64,000 nt of DNA from Mycolicibacterium rutilum (lineage in GTDB: Bacteria; Actinomycetota; Actinomycetes; Mycobacteriales; Mycobacteriaceae): contig NZ_LT629971.1 in assembly GCF_900108565.1 (NCBI RefSeq), forward strand, positions 2,604,001 to 2,668,000, read 5' to 3'. Under the pieces are notes generated by a model. That model was not told the origin of the DNA. It worked only from the letters and a program-made list of their open reading frames with translations, and searched no databases. Numbering within the stretch: position 1 is the first letter of the stretch; the number at the start of each line of letters is the position of its first letter. The position numbers and the translations under genes were made by a program. Below are positions 8,258 to 21,064 of the stretch, one piece after another.

Positions 8258-9450
8258 GTTTCCTCGACCACCTTCGGCGCGAGCGCGGGCTCCTCGGGAC
8301 GCGGACCGCCCTTGAACCAGGGCGTCGAACCCGGCTTGCGGGCTTCGCGGCGGATCCCCCACAGGGTGCCTTTGCAGATCGTCTCCTTCAGTGACGCCGC
8401 AACACGGCCTCCGAGGTACGCGTTGACCGGTGTGGTGTCCTGGCGGCCGAACTGCAGGAGTCCGGCGCGGCGGCCCAAACCGGTGCACGAATTGCCCGCG
8501 AAGCCGTACTCCAACACCGCGGGTTCGGTGCCCGCGATCCGGCTCAACACGGTGTTGGCCGCCTGCGGTGCGAGCTGAGTGGCCGTTCCGCAGCACATCC
8601 GCAACGGTTCACCCGACGGGGCGGCACAATCGCCGGCGGCGACGATGCGCTCGTCGTCGACGCTGGTGAGCGTCTCGTCGGTGAGCAGCCTGCCCATCTC
8701 GTCGGTGTGCAGCCCACTCGCCACCGCGAGGTCGGGAACACCGAACCCGGTCGTCCACACGGTCACCGCGCTCGGCCGCACGGCGCTGTCGGCGAAAACC
8801 ACCGCGTCGGCGCGGACCTCGGCCACCGTGTCGGCTTCGAGCACAGTGACGCCCAGCTTGCGCATCGCCTTGGCCACCGAGCGGCGACCCGGGTCGGACA
8901 GCGCCGGCCCCAGTCGCCCGCCGCAGACCAGCGTCACATTGCGGCCGTGTTCGGCGAGTTCGGCAGCCGTTTCGATTCCGGTGAGGCCGGCCCCGACCAC
9001 GGTGACCGGGGCGGCTGGATGCAGCGCCTCCAGCCGCTGACGCAGCTTCTGCGCATGCTCGAATTCGGCCACCGAGTAAGCGAATTCGGCTGCGCCGGGG
9101 ACCGCCGCGGGGAAGGCGGCGGTGCTGCCGACGGCGTAGATGGCGTAGTCGTAGTCCAGTTCGGCGCCCGACGCGAGTTGCACGGTCCGTGCGTCGGTGT
9201 CGATGCGGGTCGCGGTGTCGACCACGAGACGGATTCCCTCGCCGAGCAGCGTCCCGTAGTCGACTGATGCGTCGTAGTCGCCGGTCACGGCCTGATGCAG
9301 GCGGATGCGCTCGACGAACTTCGGGCGGGGATTGACCAGGGTGATGTCGAGATTCCCGCGCAGCCGCAGGTGGTTGGCCGCCAGCGTGCCGGAGTAACCG
9401 CCGCCGATGACGACGACCTTGGTATTGGGGGTGTGTGCGTTTCCAGTCAT
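8254..9450 (-). CDS. FAD-dependent NAD(P)H dehydrogenase (NDH-2-like), copy 2
   Basis: A 398-aa paralogue of the oxidoreductase at 6,086. The FAD motif GGGYSG is at 17-22, the second dinucleotide motif VVGAGLTGIE lies near 150-160, and an AAGDCAAP segment contacts FAD. The ATG sits only 8 nt after the TGTC -10 element of an ECF41-type promoter, so the transcript should start at or within a base or two of the start codon (leaderless). This differs from copy 1, which has a leader with a Shine-Dalgarno sequence. It is followed, with a 4-nt overlap, by its ECF41 sigma gene. The electron acceptor is unknown. Confidence 0.88.
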   Translation of the reverse strand: MTGNAHTPNTKVVVIGGGYSGTLAANHLRLRGNLDITLVNPRPKFVERIRLHQAVTGDYDASVDYGTLLGEGIRLVVDTATRIDTDARTVQLASGAELDYDYAIYAVGSTAAFPAAVPGAAEFAYSVAEFEHAQKLRQRLEALHPAAPVTVVGAGLTGIETAAELAEHGRNVTLVCGGRLGPALSDPGRRSVAKAMRKLGVTVLEADTVAEVRADAVVFADSAVRPSAVTVWTTGFGVPDLAVASGLHTDEMGRLLTDETLTSVDDERIVAAGDCAAPSGEPLRMCCGTATQLAPQAANTVLSRIAGTEPAVLEYGFAGNSCTGLGRRAGLLQFGRQDTTPVNAYLGGRVAASLKETICKGTLWGIRREARKPGSTPWFKGGPRPEEPALAPKVVEET

Positions 9451-9458
9451 GCCCTCAA

Positions 9459-9485
9459 GACACCGCGGGGTGCCCGTACGTGACA
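9459..9485 (-). promoter_or_regulatory. ECF41-type promoter of module 2
   Basis: On the minus strand, TGTCACG, a 16-nt spacer and TGTC, then TTGAGG, ending 8 nt before the oxidoreductase ATG. Spacing and the TGTCTTGAGG downstream part are the same as in the module 1 promoter. Confidence 0.75.
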
Positions 9486-9513
9486 GAACGTGACCTGCAT
9501 CACATATTCGTGT

Positions 9514-12419
<2,906 letters not shown>

Positions 12420-12427
12420 TTGAACTC

Positions 12428-12433
12428 AGCTTA
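12428..12433 (-). promoter_or_regulatory. -10 box for metG
   Basis: TAAGCT on the minus strand, 8 nt before the metG ATG. It shares its TA with the tatD -10 on the opposite strand. Confidence 0.45.
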
Positions 12434-12437
12434 TGGT
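12432..12437 (+). promoter_or_regulatory. Leaderless -10 box for tatD
   Basis: TATGGT, 6 nt before the tatD GTG, a standard mycobacterial leaderless arrangement. It overlaps the metG -10 box by 2 bp. Confidence 0.5.
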
Positions 12438-12443
12438 GTGGCG

Positions 12444-13298
12444 GTGAGTCAGAAGCGTCCAGGCAGAAGGGAGCCGCCGCCCGCCCCGGAGCCGCTGGCC
12501 CCGCTGATCGACGCCCACACGCACCTCGACGCGTGCGGGGCTACCGACGCGGCGAGCATCGGTGCGATCGTCGACCGCGCCGCCGCGGTCGGCGTGCAGG
12601 CCGTCGTGACCATCGCCGACGACCTGGACTCGGCGCGCTGGGTGACCGGTGCCGCCGACGCCGACGACCGGGTCTACGCCGCCGTCGCGCTGCACCCGAC
12701 GCGGGCGAACGCGCTCACCGAGGACGCCAGCGCCGAGATCGAGCGGCTGGCGGCCCACCCCCGCGTCGTCGCGGTCGGCGAGACCGGCCTGGACCTGTAC
12801 TGGCCGGGCAAGCTCGACGGGTGCGCGGACCTGGCCACGCAGCGGGAGGCCTTCGCGTGGCACATCGACCTCGCCAAGCGGCTCGGCAAGCCGCTGATGA
12901 TCCACAACCGCGAGGCCGACGCCGAGATCCTCGACGTCCTCGCCGCCGAGGACGCCCCCGAGACCGTGATCTTCCACTGCTTCTCCTCGGGCCCGGAAAT
13001 GGCGCGGGCCTGCGTCGACGCCGGCTGGCTGCTGAGCTTGTCGGGCACCGTCAGCTTCAAGAACGCCAAGGATCTGCAGCAGGCCGCCGCGCTGATCCCG
13101 CCGGACCAGCTGCTGGTCGAGACCGACGCCCCGTTCCTGACGCCGCACCCCTACCGCGGGGCGCCCAACGAGCCGTACTGCCTGCCGTACACCGTGCGGG
13201 CGCTCGCCCAGATCCTCGATAAGCCGGCGGAGGACCTCGCGCGCGAAACCACCACCACGGCAGCCCGCACGTATGGCCTCGCGAGTTGCTGCCCCTGA
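12444..13298 (+). CDS. tatD: TatD family metal-dependent DNase
   Basis: A 284-aa TIM-barrel amidohydrolase-like nuclease (Rv1008 orthologue by position). Metal ligands are in DAHTHLD at 23-29, the VGETGLDLYW motif, MIHNRE, FHCFSSG and the C-terminal VETDAPFLTPHPYRG, all expected for TatD. TatD proteins act as 3'-5' exonucleases, with proposed roles in DNA repair or quality control. I chose the GTG because it is 6 nt after a TATGGT box and gives the short proline-rich N-terminus before the first barrel strand. The same frame is open through all of metG on the opposite strand, but that is a GC-rich shadow. It lies upstream of rpfB as in M. tuberculosis. Confidence 0.94.
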   Translation: MSQKRPGRREPPPAPEPLAPLIDAHTHLDACGATDAASIGAIVDRAAAVGVQAVVTIADDLDSARWVTGAADADDRVYAAVALHPTRANALTEDASAEIERLAAHPRVVAVGETGLDLYWPGKLDGCADLATQREAFAWHIDLAKRLGKPLMIHNREADAEILDVLAAEDAPETVIFHCFSSGPEMARACVDAGWLLSLSGTVSFKNAKDLQQAAALIPPDQLLVETDAPFLTPHPYRGAPNEPYCLPYTVRALAQILDKPAEDLARETTTTAARTYGLASCCP

Positions 13299-13327
13299 GC
13301 GACTCCGTTACCGTCCTGTAATCGAAC

Positions 13328-13358
13328 ACGGAAGCGCCAGCAGGCAACGGCGCTCCGT
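13328..13358 (+). other. Hairpin in the rpfB 5' leader
   Basis: A ten-pair inverted repeat: ACGG then AGCGCC pairs with GGCGCT then CCGT around a single bulged A and a 10-nt loop. It ends 25 nt before the rpfB start. No U-tract follows, so it is not a standard terminator. A structured regulatory leader has been reported for rpfB in pathogenic mycobacteria; whether this hairpin is related is unknown. Confidence 0.35.
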
Positions 13359-13365
13359 CCGATAG

Positions 13366-15425
<2,060 letters not shown>

Positions 15426-15426
15426 G

Positions 15427-16218
15427 TCACTGCAGCGCGCGGGTGATCAACGCGACGAACTCGCGGCACGACTGGTAGCGGTCTGCGGGCTTCTTGGCCA
15501 GTGCTTTGGCCACGATCGAGTCGAAAGCCCTTGGCAGCCATGGTGTTCGCCGCGACAGCTTCGGCGGCGCCTCATGCAGGTGCGCGTCGACGAGGGTCAT
15601 TCCGTCGTTGTGTGGAAACGGCGGTGACCCGGTGATCAGTTCGACGGTGGTGCAGGCCAGCGCGTACACGTCGGTGGCCTCGGTCGGGGCGTGGCCGGTG
15701 AGCAGTTCGGGCGCCGAGTAGGGCAGCGACGTCTCCACCTGCGTCGGGCGCCGGCAGATGTCGTCGGCGAGGGTGACCGCGACGCCGAAGTCGATCAGCA
15801 CTGCGCGCGAGCCGTCCGGTTCGACCAGGATGTTGGCGGGTTTGACGTCGCAGTGCACGATCGCGCGGTTGTGCGTGTAGTCGAGCGCGTCGGCGATCTG
15901 GCCCAGTGCGGTGAGGCGTTCGGCGACGGTCCGCAGGCGCTGCACGCCGCCGCCGGTGACCAGTTCCATCGTCAGCCACCCGGGGCCGCGTTCGTAGACC
16001 GTCACGACGTTCGGGTGATCGAGCCGGTGGGCGAACTCGAATTCCCTTCGCAGTCGGCCGATTTCGGCGAGGTGCCGGTTGTGGTCGTCGAGGATCTTCA
16101 GTGCCACCACCCGGTCCGGGCGCTCGGCGTCGTGAATGCGATAGACGGTGGCGGATCCGCCGTGGCCGATGGGCGCGTCGACGACGTACCCTTCGAAACC
16201 TTCCCCCGCCGAGAGCAC
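15427..16218 (-). CDS. Soluble serine/threonine protein kinase
   Basis: A 263-aa Hanks-type kinase consisting only of the catalytic domain. Gly-rich loop at 17-25 (PIGHGGSAT), the VALK lysine K41, catalytic loop HCDVKPAN at 122-129 with D124, DFG at 143-145 and APE at 169-171 are all intact. It has no transmembrane helix and no PASTA or other sensor domain, so it is cytoplasmic with an unknown stimulus. The catalytic loop has HCD instead of HRD, so Arg is missing; such non-RD kinases usually do not need activation-loop phosphorylation. The GTG start is 7 nt after a TAGTCT box. It sits between ksgA and ispE, splitting a cluster that is contiguous in M. tuberculosis. Substrate unknown. Confidence 0.92.
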   Translation of the reverse strand: MLSAGEGFEGYVVDAPIGHGGSATVYRIHDAERPDRVVALKILDDHNRHLAEIGRLRREFEFAHRLDHPNVVTVYERGPGWLTMELVTGGGVQRLRTVAERLTALGQIADALDYTHNRAIVHCDVKPANILVEPDGSRAVLIDFGVAVTLADDICRRPTQVETSLPYSAPELLTGHAPTEATDVYALACTTVELITGSPPFPHNDGMTLVDAHLHEAPPKLSRRTPWLPRAFDSIVAKALAKKPADRYQSCREFVALITRALQ

Positions 16219-16225
16219 GCTCTAA

Positions 16226-16231
16226 AGACTA
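16226..16231 (-). promoter_or_regulatory. Leaderless -10 box for the kinase
   Basis: TAGTCT on the minus strand, 7 nt before the kinase GTG. Confidence 0.45.
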
Positions 16232-16243
16232 GGCCGACTCCGC

Positions 16244-16249
16244 TAGTGT
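16244..16249 (+). promoter_or_regulatory. Leaderless -10 box for ispE
   Basis: TAGTGT, 6 nt before the ispE GTG. It gives ispE its own promoter, needed because the kinase gene separates it from ksgA. Confidence 0.5.
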
Positions 16250-16255
16250 CGTGCC

Positions 16256-17221
16256 GTGCCAGGCTGGAACGGAAACACCGCCTCCGAGTGGGTGCCCACC
16301 GGGTCGGTCACCGTCCGCGTGCCGGGCAAGGTCAACCTCTATCTCGCGGTGGGGGACCGCCGCGACGACGGCTACCACGAACTCACCACCGTGTTCCACG
16401 CCGTGTCGCTGCTCGACGAGATCACCGTGCGCAACGCCGACGTGCTGTCGCTGGAGATGACCGGTGAGGGCGCCGAGTCGCTGCCCGTCGACTCGCGCAA
16501 TCTGGCCTGGCGCGCCGCCGAGCTGATGGCCGACCACGTCGGGCGCGCGCCGGACGTGGCGATCAGCATCGAGAAGTCGATCCCGGTGGCCGGCGGAATG
16601 GCCGGCGGCAGCGCCGACGCCGCGGCCGTGCTGGTGGCGATGAACACGCTGTGGGAACTCGGGGTGCCGCGCCGCGATCTGCACGCGCTGGCCGCGCAAC
16701 TCGGCAGCGACGTGCCGTTCGCGCTGCACGGCGGCACCGCGCTGGGCACCGGCCGCGGCGAGGAGCTCGCGACCGTGTTGGCCCGCACCACCTTTCACTG
16801 GGTGCTGGCGTTCGCGCACGGCGGCCTGTCGACGCCCGCGGTGTTCGGCGAGCTGGACCGGCTGCGGGAGGCGGGCCGCGAGGCGCCGCCGCGGCTCGAC
16901 GACGCCGAACCGCTGCTGGCCGCGCTGGCCTCCGGCGACGCCAACGCGCTGGCCCCGCTGCTCGGCAACGACCTGCAGCCCGCAGCGCTGCGCCTCGATC
17001 CCGAACTGCGCCGGACCCTGCGCGCGGGTACCGAAGCGGGCGCGCTGGCCGGAATCGTCTCGGGCTCCGGCCCGACGTGTGCGTTCCTGTGCGCCTCGGC
17101 GGGCGCGGCCGTCGACGTCGGCGCACAACTGGCCGGTGCGGGGGTGTGCCGGACCGTGCGGGTGGCCAGCGGCCCGGTGCACGGCGCGCGGGTGGTGCCG
17201 TCGCCGTCCACCTCGGTCTGA
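16256..17221 (+). CDS. ispE: 4-diphosphocytidyl-2-C-methyl-D-erythritol kinase
   Basis: A 321-aa GHMP kinase of the MEP isoprenoid pathway; it phosphorylates the 2-OH of CDP-ME. The substrate-binding [12 protein letters not shown] segment is at 22-33, the ATP-binding [14 protein letters not shown] at 110-123, LGSDVPFAL follows, and the C-terminal [13 protein letters not shown] motif is present. The GTG start is 6 nt downstream of TAGTGT, consistent with a leaderless mRNA. Essential for polyprenyl phosphate supply and hence cell-wall synthesis. In M. tuberculosis it is co-transcribed with rpfB and ksgA; here the kinase separates it. Confidence 0.96.
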   Translation: MPGWNGNTASEWVPTGSVTVRVPGKVNLYLAVGDRRDDGYHELTTVFHAVSLLDEITVRNADVLSLEMTGEGAESLPVDSRNLAWRAAELMADHVGRAPDVAISIEKSIPVAGGMAGGSADAAAVLVAMNTLWELGVPRRDLHALAAQLGSDVPFALHGGTALGTGRGEELATVLARTTFHWVLAFAHGGLSTPAVFGELDRLREAGREAPPRLDDAEPLLAALASGDANALAPLLGNDLQPAALRLDPELRRTLRAGTEAGALAGIVSGSGPTCAFLCASAGAAVDVGAQLAGAGVCRTVRVASGPVHGARVVPSPSTSV

Positions 17222-17272
17222 CCCGCTCACCAGCGCATGTGTTGTGACCCAGGCCTCAATTATCGCGACAGT

Positions 17273-17301
17273 TTGGCAGCTACTTAAGAGTTGCATAAGA
17301 T
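17273..17301 (+). promoter_or_regulatory. Sigma-A-type promoter for the pks16 gene
   Basis: TTGGCA, a 17-nt spacer and TAAGAT. The -35 is 5/6 to TTGACA; the -10 keeps the T1, A2 and T6 positions. A start near 17,308 leaves a leader of about 208 nt. The rest of the 294-bp gap before the gene holds no supported ORF. Confidence 0.45.
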
Positions 17302-17515
17302 GGCTCGCGGTGAGAACTAGCGGTCAAGCAAGGGACGCGGCTTCTTCGCCCGCCGGATACAGCGGCGGGCGTGTCGTCAGATACCGCGAAGAGTCCGGAG
17401 CATCACCGATTCGAGACACAACCGCTCCCCAAATGTGTGCGCGCCTACGCAAAAGCGCCGCTGATCAGGCGGAGCATTACACCGGGGTCTTTGCTCTGGA
17501 GCCGAGGAGGTCGTC

Positions 17516-19150
17516 GTGAGCCGATTCACCGAGAAGATGTACTACAACGCCCGGACCGCCAAGACGGGCATGGTCACCGGTGAACCGCACGAACCCGTCC
17601 GGCATACCTGGGGCGAGGTACACGAGCGCGCGCGCTGCATCGCGGGCGGCCTGAAGAAGGCCGGCATCGGCCCCGGCGACGCCGTCGGCGTGCTGGCCGG
17701 CTTCCCGGTCGAGATCGCCCCCACCGCGCAGGGCCTGTGGATGCGCGGCGCCAGCCTGACCATGCTGCACCAGCCGACCCCGCGCACCGATCTGGTGGTG
17801 TGGGCCGAGGACACCATGAACGTGATCGGCATGATCGAGGCCAAGGCCGTCATCGTGTCCGAGCCGTTCCTGGTCGCGATCCCGGTGCTCGAGGAGAAGG
17901 GCATCCAGGTCCTCAAGGTCGCCGACCTGCTGGCCTCCGAGCCCACCGATCCCGTCGAGGTCGGCGAGGACGACCTGGCGCTGATGCAGCTCACCTCCGG
18001 ATCGACCGGATCCCCCAAGGCCGTGCAGATCACGCACCGCAACATCTACTCCAACGCCGAGGCCATGTTCATCGGCGCCGAGTACGACGTCGACAAGGAC
18101 GTCATGGTCAGCTGGCTGCCCTGCTTCCACGACATGGGCATGGTCGGCTTCCTGACCATCCCGATGTACTTCGGCGCCGAGCTGGTCAAGGTCACGCCGA
18201 TGGACTTCCTGCGCGACACGCTGCTGTGGGCCAAGCTCATCGACAAGTACAAGGGCACCATGACCGCCGCGCCGAACTTCGCCTACGCGCTGTTCGCCAA
18301 GCGGTTGCGCCGCCAGGCCAAGCCCGGCGAGTTCGACCTGTCGACACTGCGCTTCGCGCTCTCGGGCGCCGAGCCCGTCGAACCGGCCGACGTCGAGGAC
18401 CTGCTCGACGCCGGTAAGCCGTTCGGGCTCAGGCCCGACGCGATCCTGCCCGCCTACGGCATGGCCGAGACGACGCTGGCGGTGTCGTTCTCGCCGTGCG
18501 GCGCGGGCCTGGTCGTCGACGAGGTCGACGCCGACCTGCTCGCCGCGCTGCGCCGCGCCGTGCCCGCCACCAAGGGCAACACCCGCCGGCTGGCCTCGCT
18601 CGGCCCGCTGCTGCGCGACCTCGAGGCCCGCGTCATCGACGAGCACGGCAACGTCATGCCGCCGCGCGGCGTCGGCGTCATCGAGCTGCGCGGCGAGTCC
18701 CTGACGCCCGGCTACCTCACCATGGGCGGTTTCATCCCTGCCCAGGACGAGCACGGCTGGTACGACACCGGCGACCTCGGCTACATCACCGAAGAGGGCA
18801 ACATCGTGGTGTGCGGTCGCGTCAAGGACGTGATCATCATGGCCGGCCGCAACATCTACCCGACCGACATCGAGCGCGCCGCGTGCCGCGTCGAGGGTGT
18901 GCGTCCGGGTTGCGCGGTCGCCGTGCGGCTCGACGCCGGGCACGCGCGCGAGACGTTCGCGGTCGCCGTCGAGTCCAACGCCTGGCAGGACCCGGACGAG
19001 GTGCACCGCATCGAGCGCCAGGTCGCCCACGAGGTGGTCGCCGAGGTCGACGTGCGCCCGCGCAACGTCGTGGTACTCGGTCCGGGCACCATCCCGAAGA
19101 CCCCGTCGGGCAAGCTGCGCCGCAGCAACTCGGTCTCGCTCGTCACCTAA
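17516..19150 (+). CDS. pks16: Fatty-acyl-AMP ligase / acyl-CoA synthetase (Pks16-like)
   Basis: A 544-aa ANL-superfamily adenylating enzyme, orthologous by context to Rv1013. Despite the historic name it contains no polyketide synthase domains. The AMP-binding P-loop [10 protein letters not shown] is at 159-168, followed by the YGMAETTLA motif, the YDTGDLG motif and a C-terminal catalytic lysine in TPSGKLRR. It probably activates a fatty acid as acyl-AMP for transfer to a carrier or CoA; the acceptor is unknown. A strong Shine-Dalgarno (GAGGAGG) precedes the GTG by 5 nt. A TTGGCA-N17-TAAGAT promoter and a long leader lie upstream. Confidence 0.9.
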   Translation: MSRFTEKMYYNARTAKTGMVTGEPHEPVRHTWGEVHERARCIAGGLKKAGIGPGDAVGVLAGFPVEIAPTAQGLWMRGASLTMLHQPTPRTDLVVWAEDTMNVIGMIEAKAVIVSEPFLVAIPVLEEKGIQVLKVADLLASEPTDPVEVGEDDLALMQLTSGSTGSPKAVQITHRNIYSNAEAMFIGAEYDVDKDVMVSWLPCFHDMGMVGFLTIPMYFGAELVKVTPMDFLRDTLLWAKLIDKYKGTMTAAPNFAYALFAKRLRRQAKPGEFDLSTLRFALSGAEPVEPADVEDLLDAGKPFGLRPDAILPAYGMAETTLAVSFSPCGAGLVVDEVDADLLAALRRAVPATKGNTRRLASLGPLLRDLEARVIDEHGNVMPPRGVGVIELRGESLTPGYLTMGGFIPAQDEHGWYDTGDLGYITEEGNIVVCGRVKDVIIMAGRNIYPTDIERAACRVEGVRPGCAVAVRLDAGHARETFAVAVESNAWQDPDEVHRIERQVAHEVVAEVDVRPRNVVVLGPGTIPKTPSGKLRRSNSVSLVT

Positions 19151-19245
19151 CGATCCGCCGAGCAGACGCCAACTGCTCAAAAATCCGCGGGTTTCGGGTC
19201 ACTTTGTGTCTGCTCGCGCGGTAACGGGGTGTCGGAAAATGCCGA

Positions 19246-19251
19246 TACGGT
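19246..19251 (+). promoter_or_regulatory. Leaderless -10 box for the ABC transporter operon
   Basis: TACGGT, 7 nt before the ATG chosen for the ABC ATPase. It supports that start over an in-frame GTG 30 nt upstream. Confidence 0.45.
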
Positions 19252-19258
19252 TCCTGAC

Positions 19259-20215
19259 ATGCAACCTGCCATCGAAGCCGTCGAATTGGTGAAGCGCTTC
19301 GGCGACAGCGCCAGACCCGCCGTCGACGGCGTCAGCTTCACCGTCGCACCCGGGACCGTGCTCGGGCTGCTCGGGCCCAACGGCGCGGGCAAGACCACCA
19401 CCGTGCGGATGATGACGACGCTGACGGTCCCGACCAGCGGCACCGCCCGGGTCGCCGGCTACGACGTCATCCGCGAACCCGACGCGGTGCGCCGCAACAT
19501 GGGGTTGACGGGTCAGGTCGCCACGGTCGACGAACTGCTCACCGGCCGCGAGAACATCCGGATGATCGGCGGGCTCTACGGCATCCGTCGCAAAGACCTC
19601 AAGCGCCTGGGTGATCAACTGCTGGAACAGTTCTCGCTCGCCGACGCCGCCGACCGGGTGGTCAAGTCCTACTCGGGCGGGATGCGCCGGCGCCTCGACC
19701 TGGCGGTGAGCCTGCTCGCGTCGCCGCCGGTGCTGTTCCTCGACGAGCCCACCACCGGGCTCGATCCGCGCAGCCGCAGCGAGTTGTGGGACGCGCTGCG
19801 GGGGCTGGTCGAACAGGGCACCACGCTGCTGCTGACCACGCAGTACCTCGAGGAGGCCGACCAGCTCGCCGACAACATCGTGGTGATCGACAAGGGCCGC
19901 ATCATCGCCGAGGGCTCACCGCTGCAACTCAAACAGCAGGCGGGCAACGCCAGTCTCGTCGTCACCGTGACCAACGCCGACGACCTGCCCGCCGCGCAGG
20001 CGCTGCTCGCCAAGACCGGCGCCGAGGTGTTCGTCGACGCCGGTGCGCGCGAATTGACCGCGTCCGCAGAGGGTTTGGACGACATGGTGAGCGTGGCCGG
20101 ATGGCTGCGCGACAGCAACATCGCCGTCGACGACATCGGCCTGTCCAGGCCCAGCCTCGACGACGTCTTCCTGTCGTTGACCGGGCACCGCAGTGAAGAG
20201 GAGGCCGACGCGTGA
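19259..20215 (+). CDS. DrrA-like ABC transporter ATP-binding protein
   Basis: A 318-aa ATPase of the daunorubicin-resistance/ABC-2 exporter class. Walker A GPNGAGKTT is at 39-47, the signature SYSGG at 137-141, Walker B VLFLDEP at 158-164 and the H-loop replaced by TTQYLEEAD. As in DrrA, the switch histidine is Gln (TTQ), a known feature of this subfamily. The roughly 90-residue C-terminal extension (SLVVTVTNADDLPAAQ onward) is also typical. It energises the permease encoded next, with which its stop overlaps (GTGA). Substrate unknown; a lipid or hydrophobic drug is plausible. An in-frame GTG 30 nt upstream is an alternative start. Confidence 0.92.
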   Translation: MQPAIEAVELVKRFGDSARPAVDGVSFTVAPGTVLGLLGPNGAGKTTTVRMMTTLTVPTSGTARVAGYDVIREPDAVRRNMGLTGQVATVDELLTGRENIRMIGGLYGIRRKDLKRLGDQLLEQFSLADAADRVVKSYSGGMRRRLDLAVSLLASPPVLFLDEPTTGLDPRSRSELWDALRGLVEQGTTLLLTTQYLEEADQLADNIVVIDKGRIIAEGSPLQLKQQAGNASLVVTVTNADDLPAAQALLAKTGAEVFVDAGARELTASAEGLDDMVSVAGWLRDSNIAVDDIGLSRPSLDDVFLSLTGHRSEEEADA

Positions 20216-21027
20216 CCGCCGTGCCGATCCACCGCACCAACATCGCTCAGCAGTCGTGGATCATGGTCAAGCGCAACATGATCCACACCAAGCGGATGCC
20301 CGAGATGTTGAGCGACGTGACCGTGCAGCCGATCATGTTCGTGCTGTTGTTCGCGTTCGTGTTCGGCGCGTCGATCGCCAACCCCGGCGGCACCAACTAC
20401 CGTGAGTTCCTGCTGCCGGGCATCCAGGCGCAGACCATCGTCTTCTCGGCGTTCGTGGTGGCCTCCGGGATCACCGCCGACGTCGAGAAGGGCATCATCG
20501 ACCGGTTCCGGTCGCTGCCGATCTCCCGGTCGTCGGTGCTGATCGGGCGCAGCGTCGCCAGCCTCATCCACTCGTCGCTCGGCGTGCTGGTGATGGCGCT
20601 GACGGGCCTGGCGATCGGGTGGCGCATCCGCGGCAGCGTCGCCGAAGCGGTGCTGGCGTTCGCGCTGGTGCTGGTGTTCGGGTTCGGGATGATCTGGTTC
20701 GGCATCCTGATCGGCTCGCTGCTGCGCACCGTCGAAGCCGTCAACGGGGTGATGTTCACCGTGCTGTTCCCGATCACGTTCCTGGCCAACACCTTTGTGC
20801 CCACCGAGCCGATGCCGCACTGGCTGCGGGTGATCGCCGAGTGGAATCCGGTGTCCTCGCTGGCGCAGGCGATGCGTCAACTGTGGGGCAACGGCGGCCC
20901 CGCGCCGGAGAGCGCGCAGCTTCCGCTGCATCACCCGGTGCTGGCCACCGTCATCTGGTCGCTGGTGCTGACGGCGGTCTTCGCGCCGTTCGCGCTGCGC
21001 GCCTACGCGCGCCGTACGGCCGACTAG
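20212..21027 (+). CDS. DrrB-like ABC-2 transporter permease
   Basis: A 271-aa integral membrane protein of the ABC-2 type with about six membrane segments. The first helix lies near VQPIMFVLLFAFVFG and the others are spread through the protein. The conserved GIQAQTIVFSAFVVASGI segment and the FPITFLANTFVPTEPMP stretch before the last loop are typical of DrrB-type exporters. The GTG start overlaps the ATPase stop, so subunits are made in fixed ratio. Together they form a two-gene exporter; the substrate cannot be deduced. Confidence 0.9.
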   Translation: MTAVPIHRTNIAQQSWIMVKRNMIHTKRMPEMLSDVTVQPIMFVLLFAFVFGASIANPGGTNYREFLLPGIQAQTIVFSAFVVASGITADVEKGIIDRFRSLPISRSSVLIGRSVASLIHSSLGVLVMALTGLAIGWRIRGSVAEAVLAFALVLVFGFGMIWFGILIGSLLRTVEAVNGVMFTVLFPITFLANTFVPTEPMPHWLRVIAEWNPVSSLAQAMRQLWGNGGPAPESAQLPLHHPVLATVIWSLVLTAVFAPFALRAYARRTAD

Positions 21028-21038
21028 CTGCCCGGATT

Positions 21039-21064
21039 GCTGAGTATTGTGTACTATACTCAGC
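21039..21064. promoter_or_regulatory. 26-bp dyad operator abutting the QueG-like start codon
   Basis: GCTGAGTAT, 8 nt, then ATACTCAGC: a perfect 9-bp inverted repeat that ends exactly at the base before the ATG. It contains -10-like hexamers (TATTGT, TATACT). A bound TetR, PadR or GntR-type repressor here would block both promoter and start codon. No candidate regulator gene is adjacent. Confidence 0.55.

Noticed and set aside
17477-19180. 567-codon minus-strand frame over pks16
   Set aside because: Antisense shadow: His/Asp/Gly/Leu repeats typical of reversed high-GC coding DNA.
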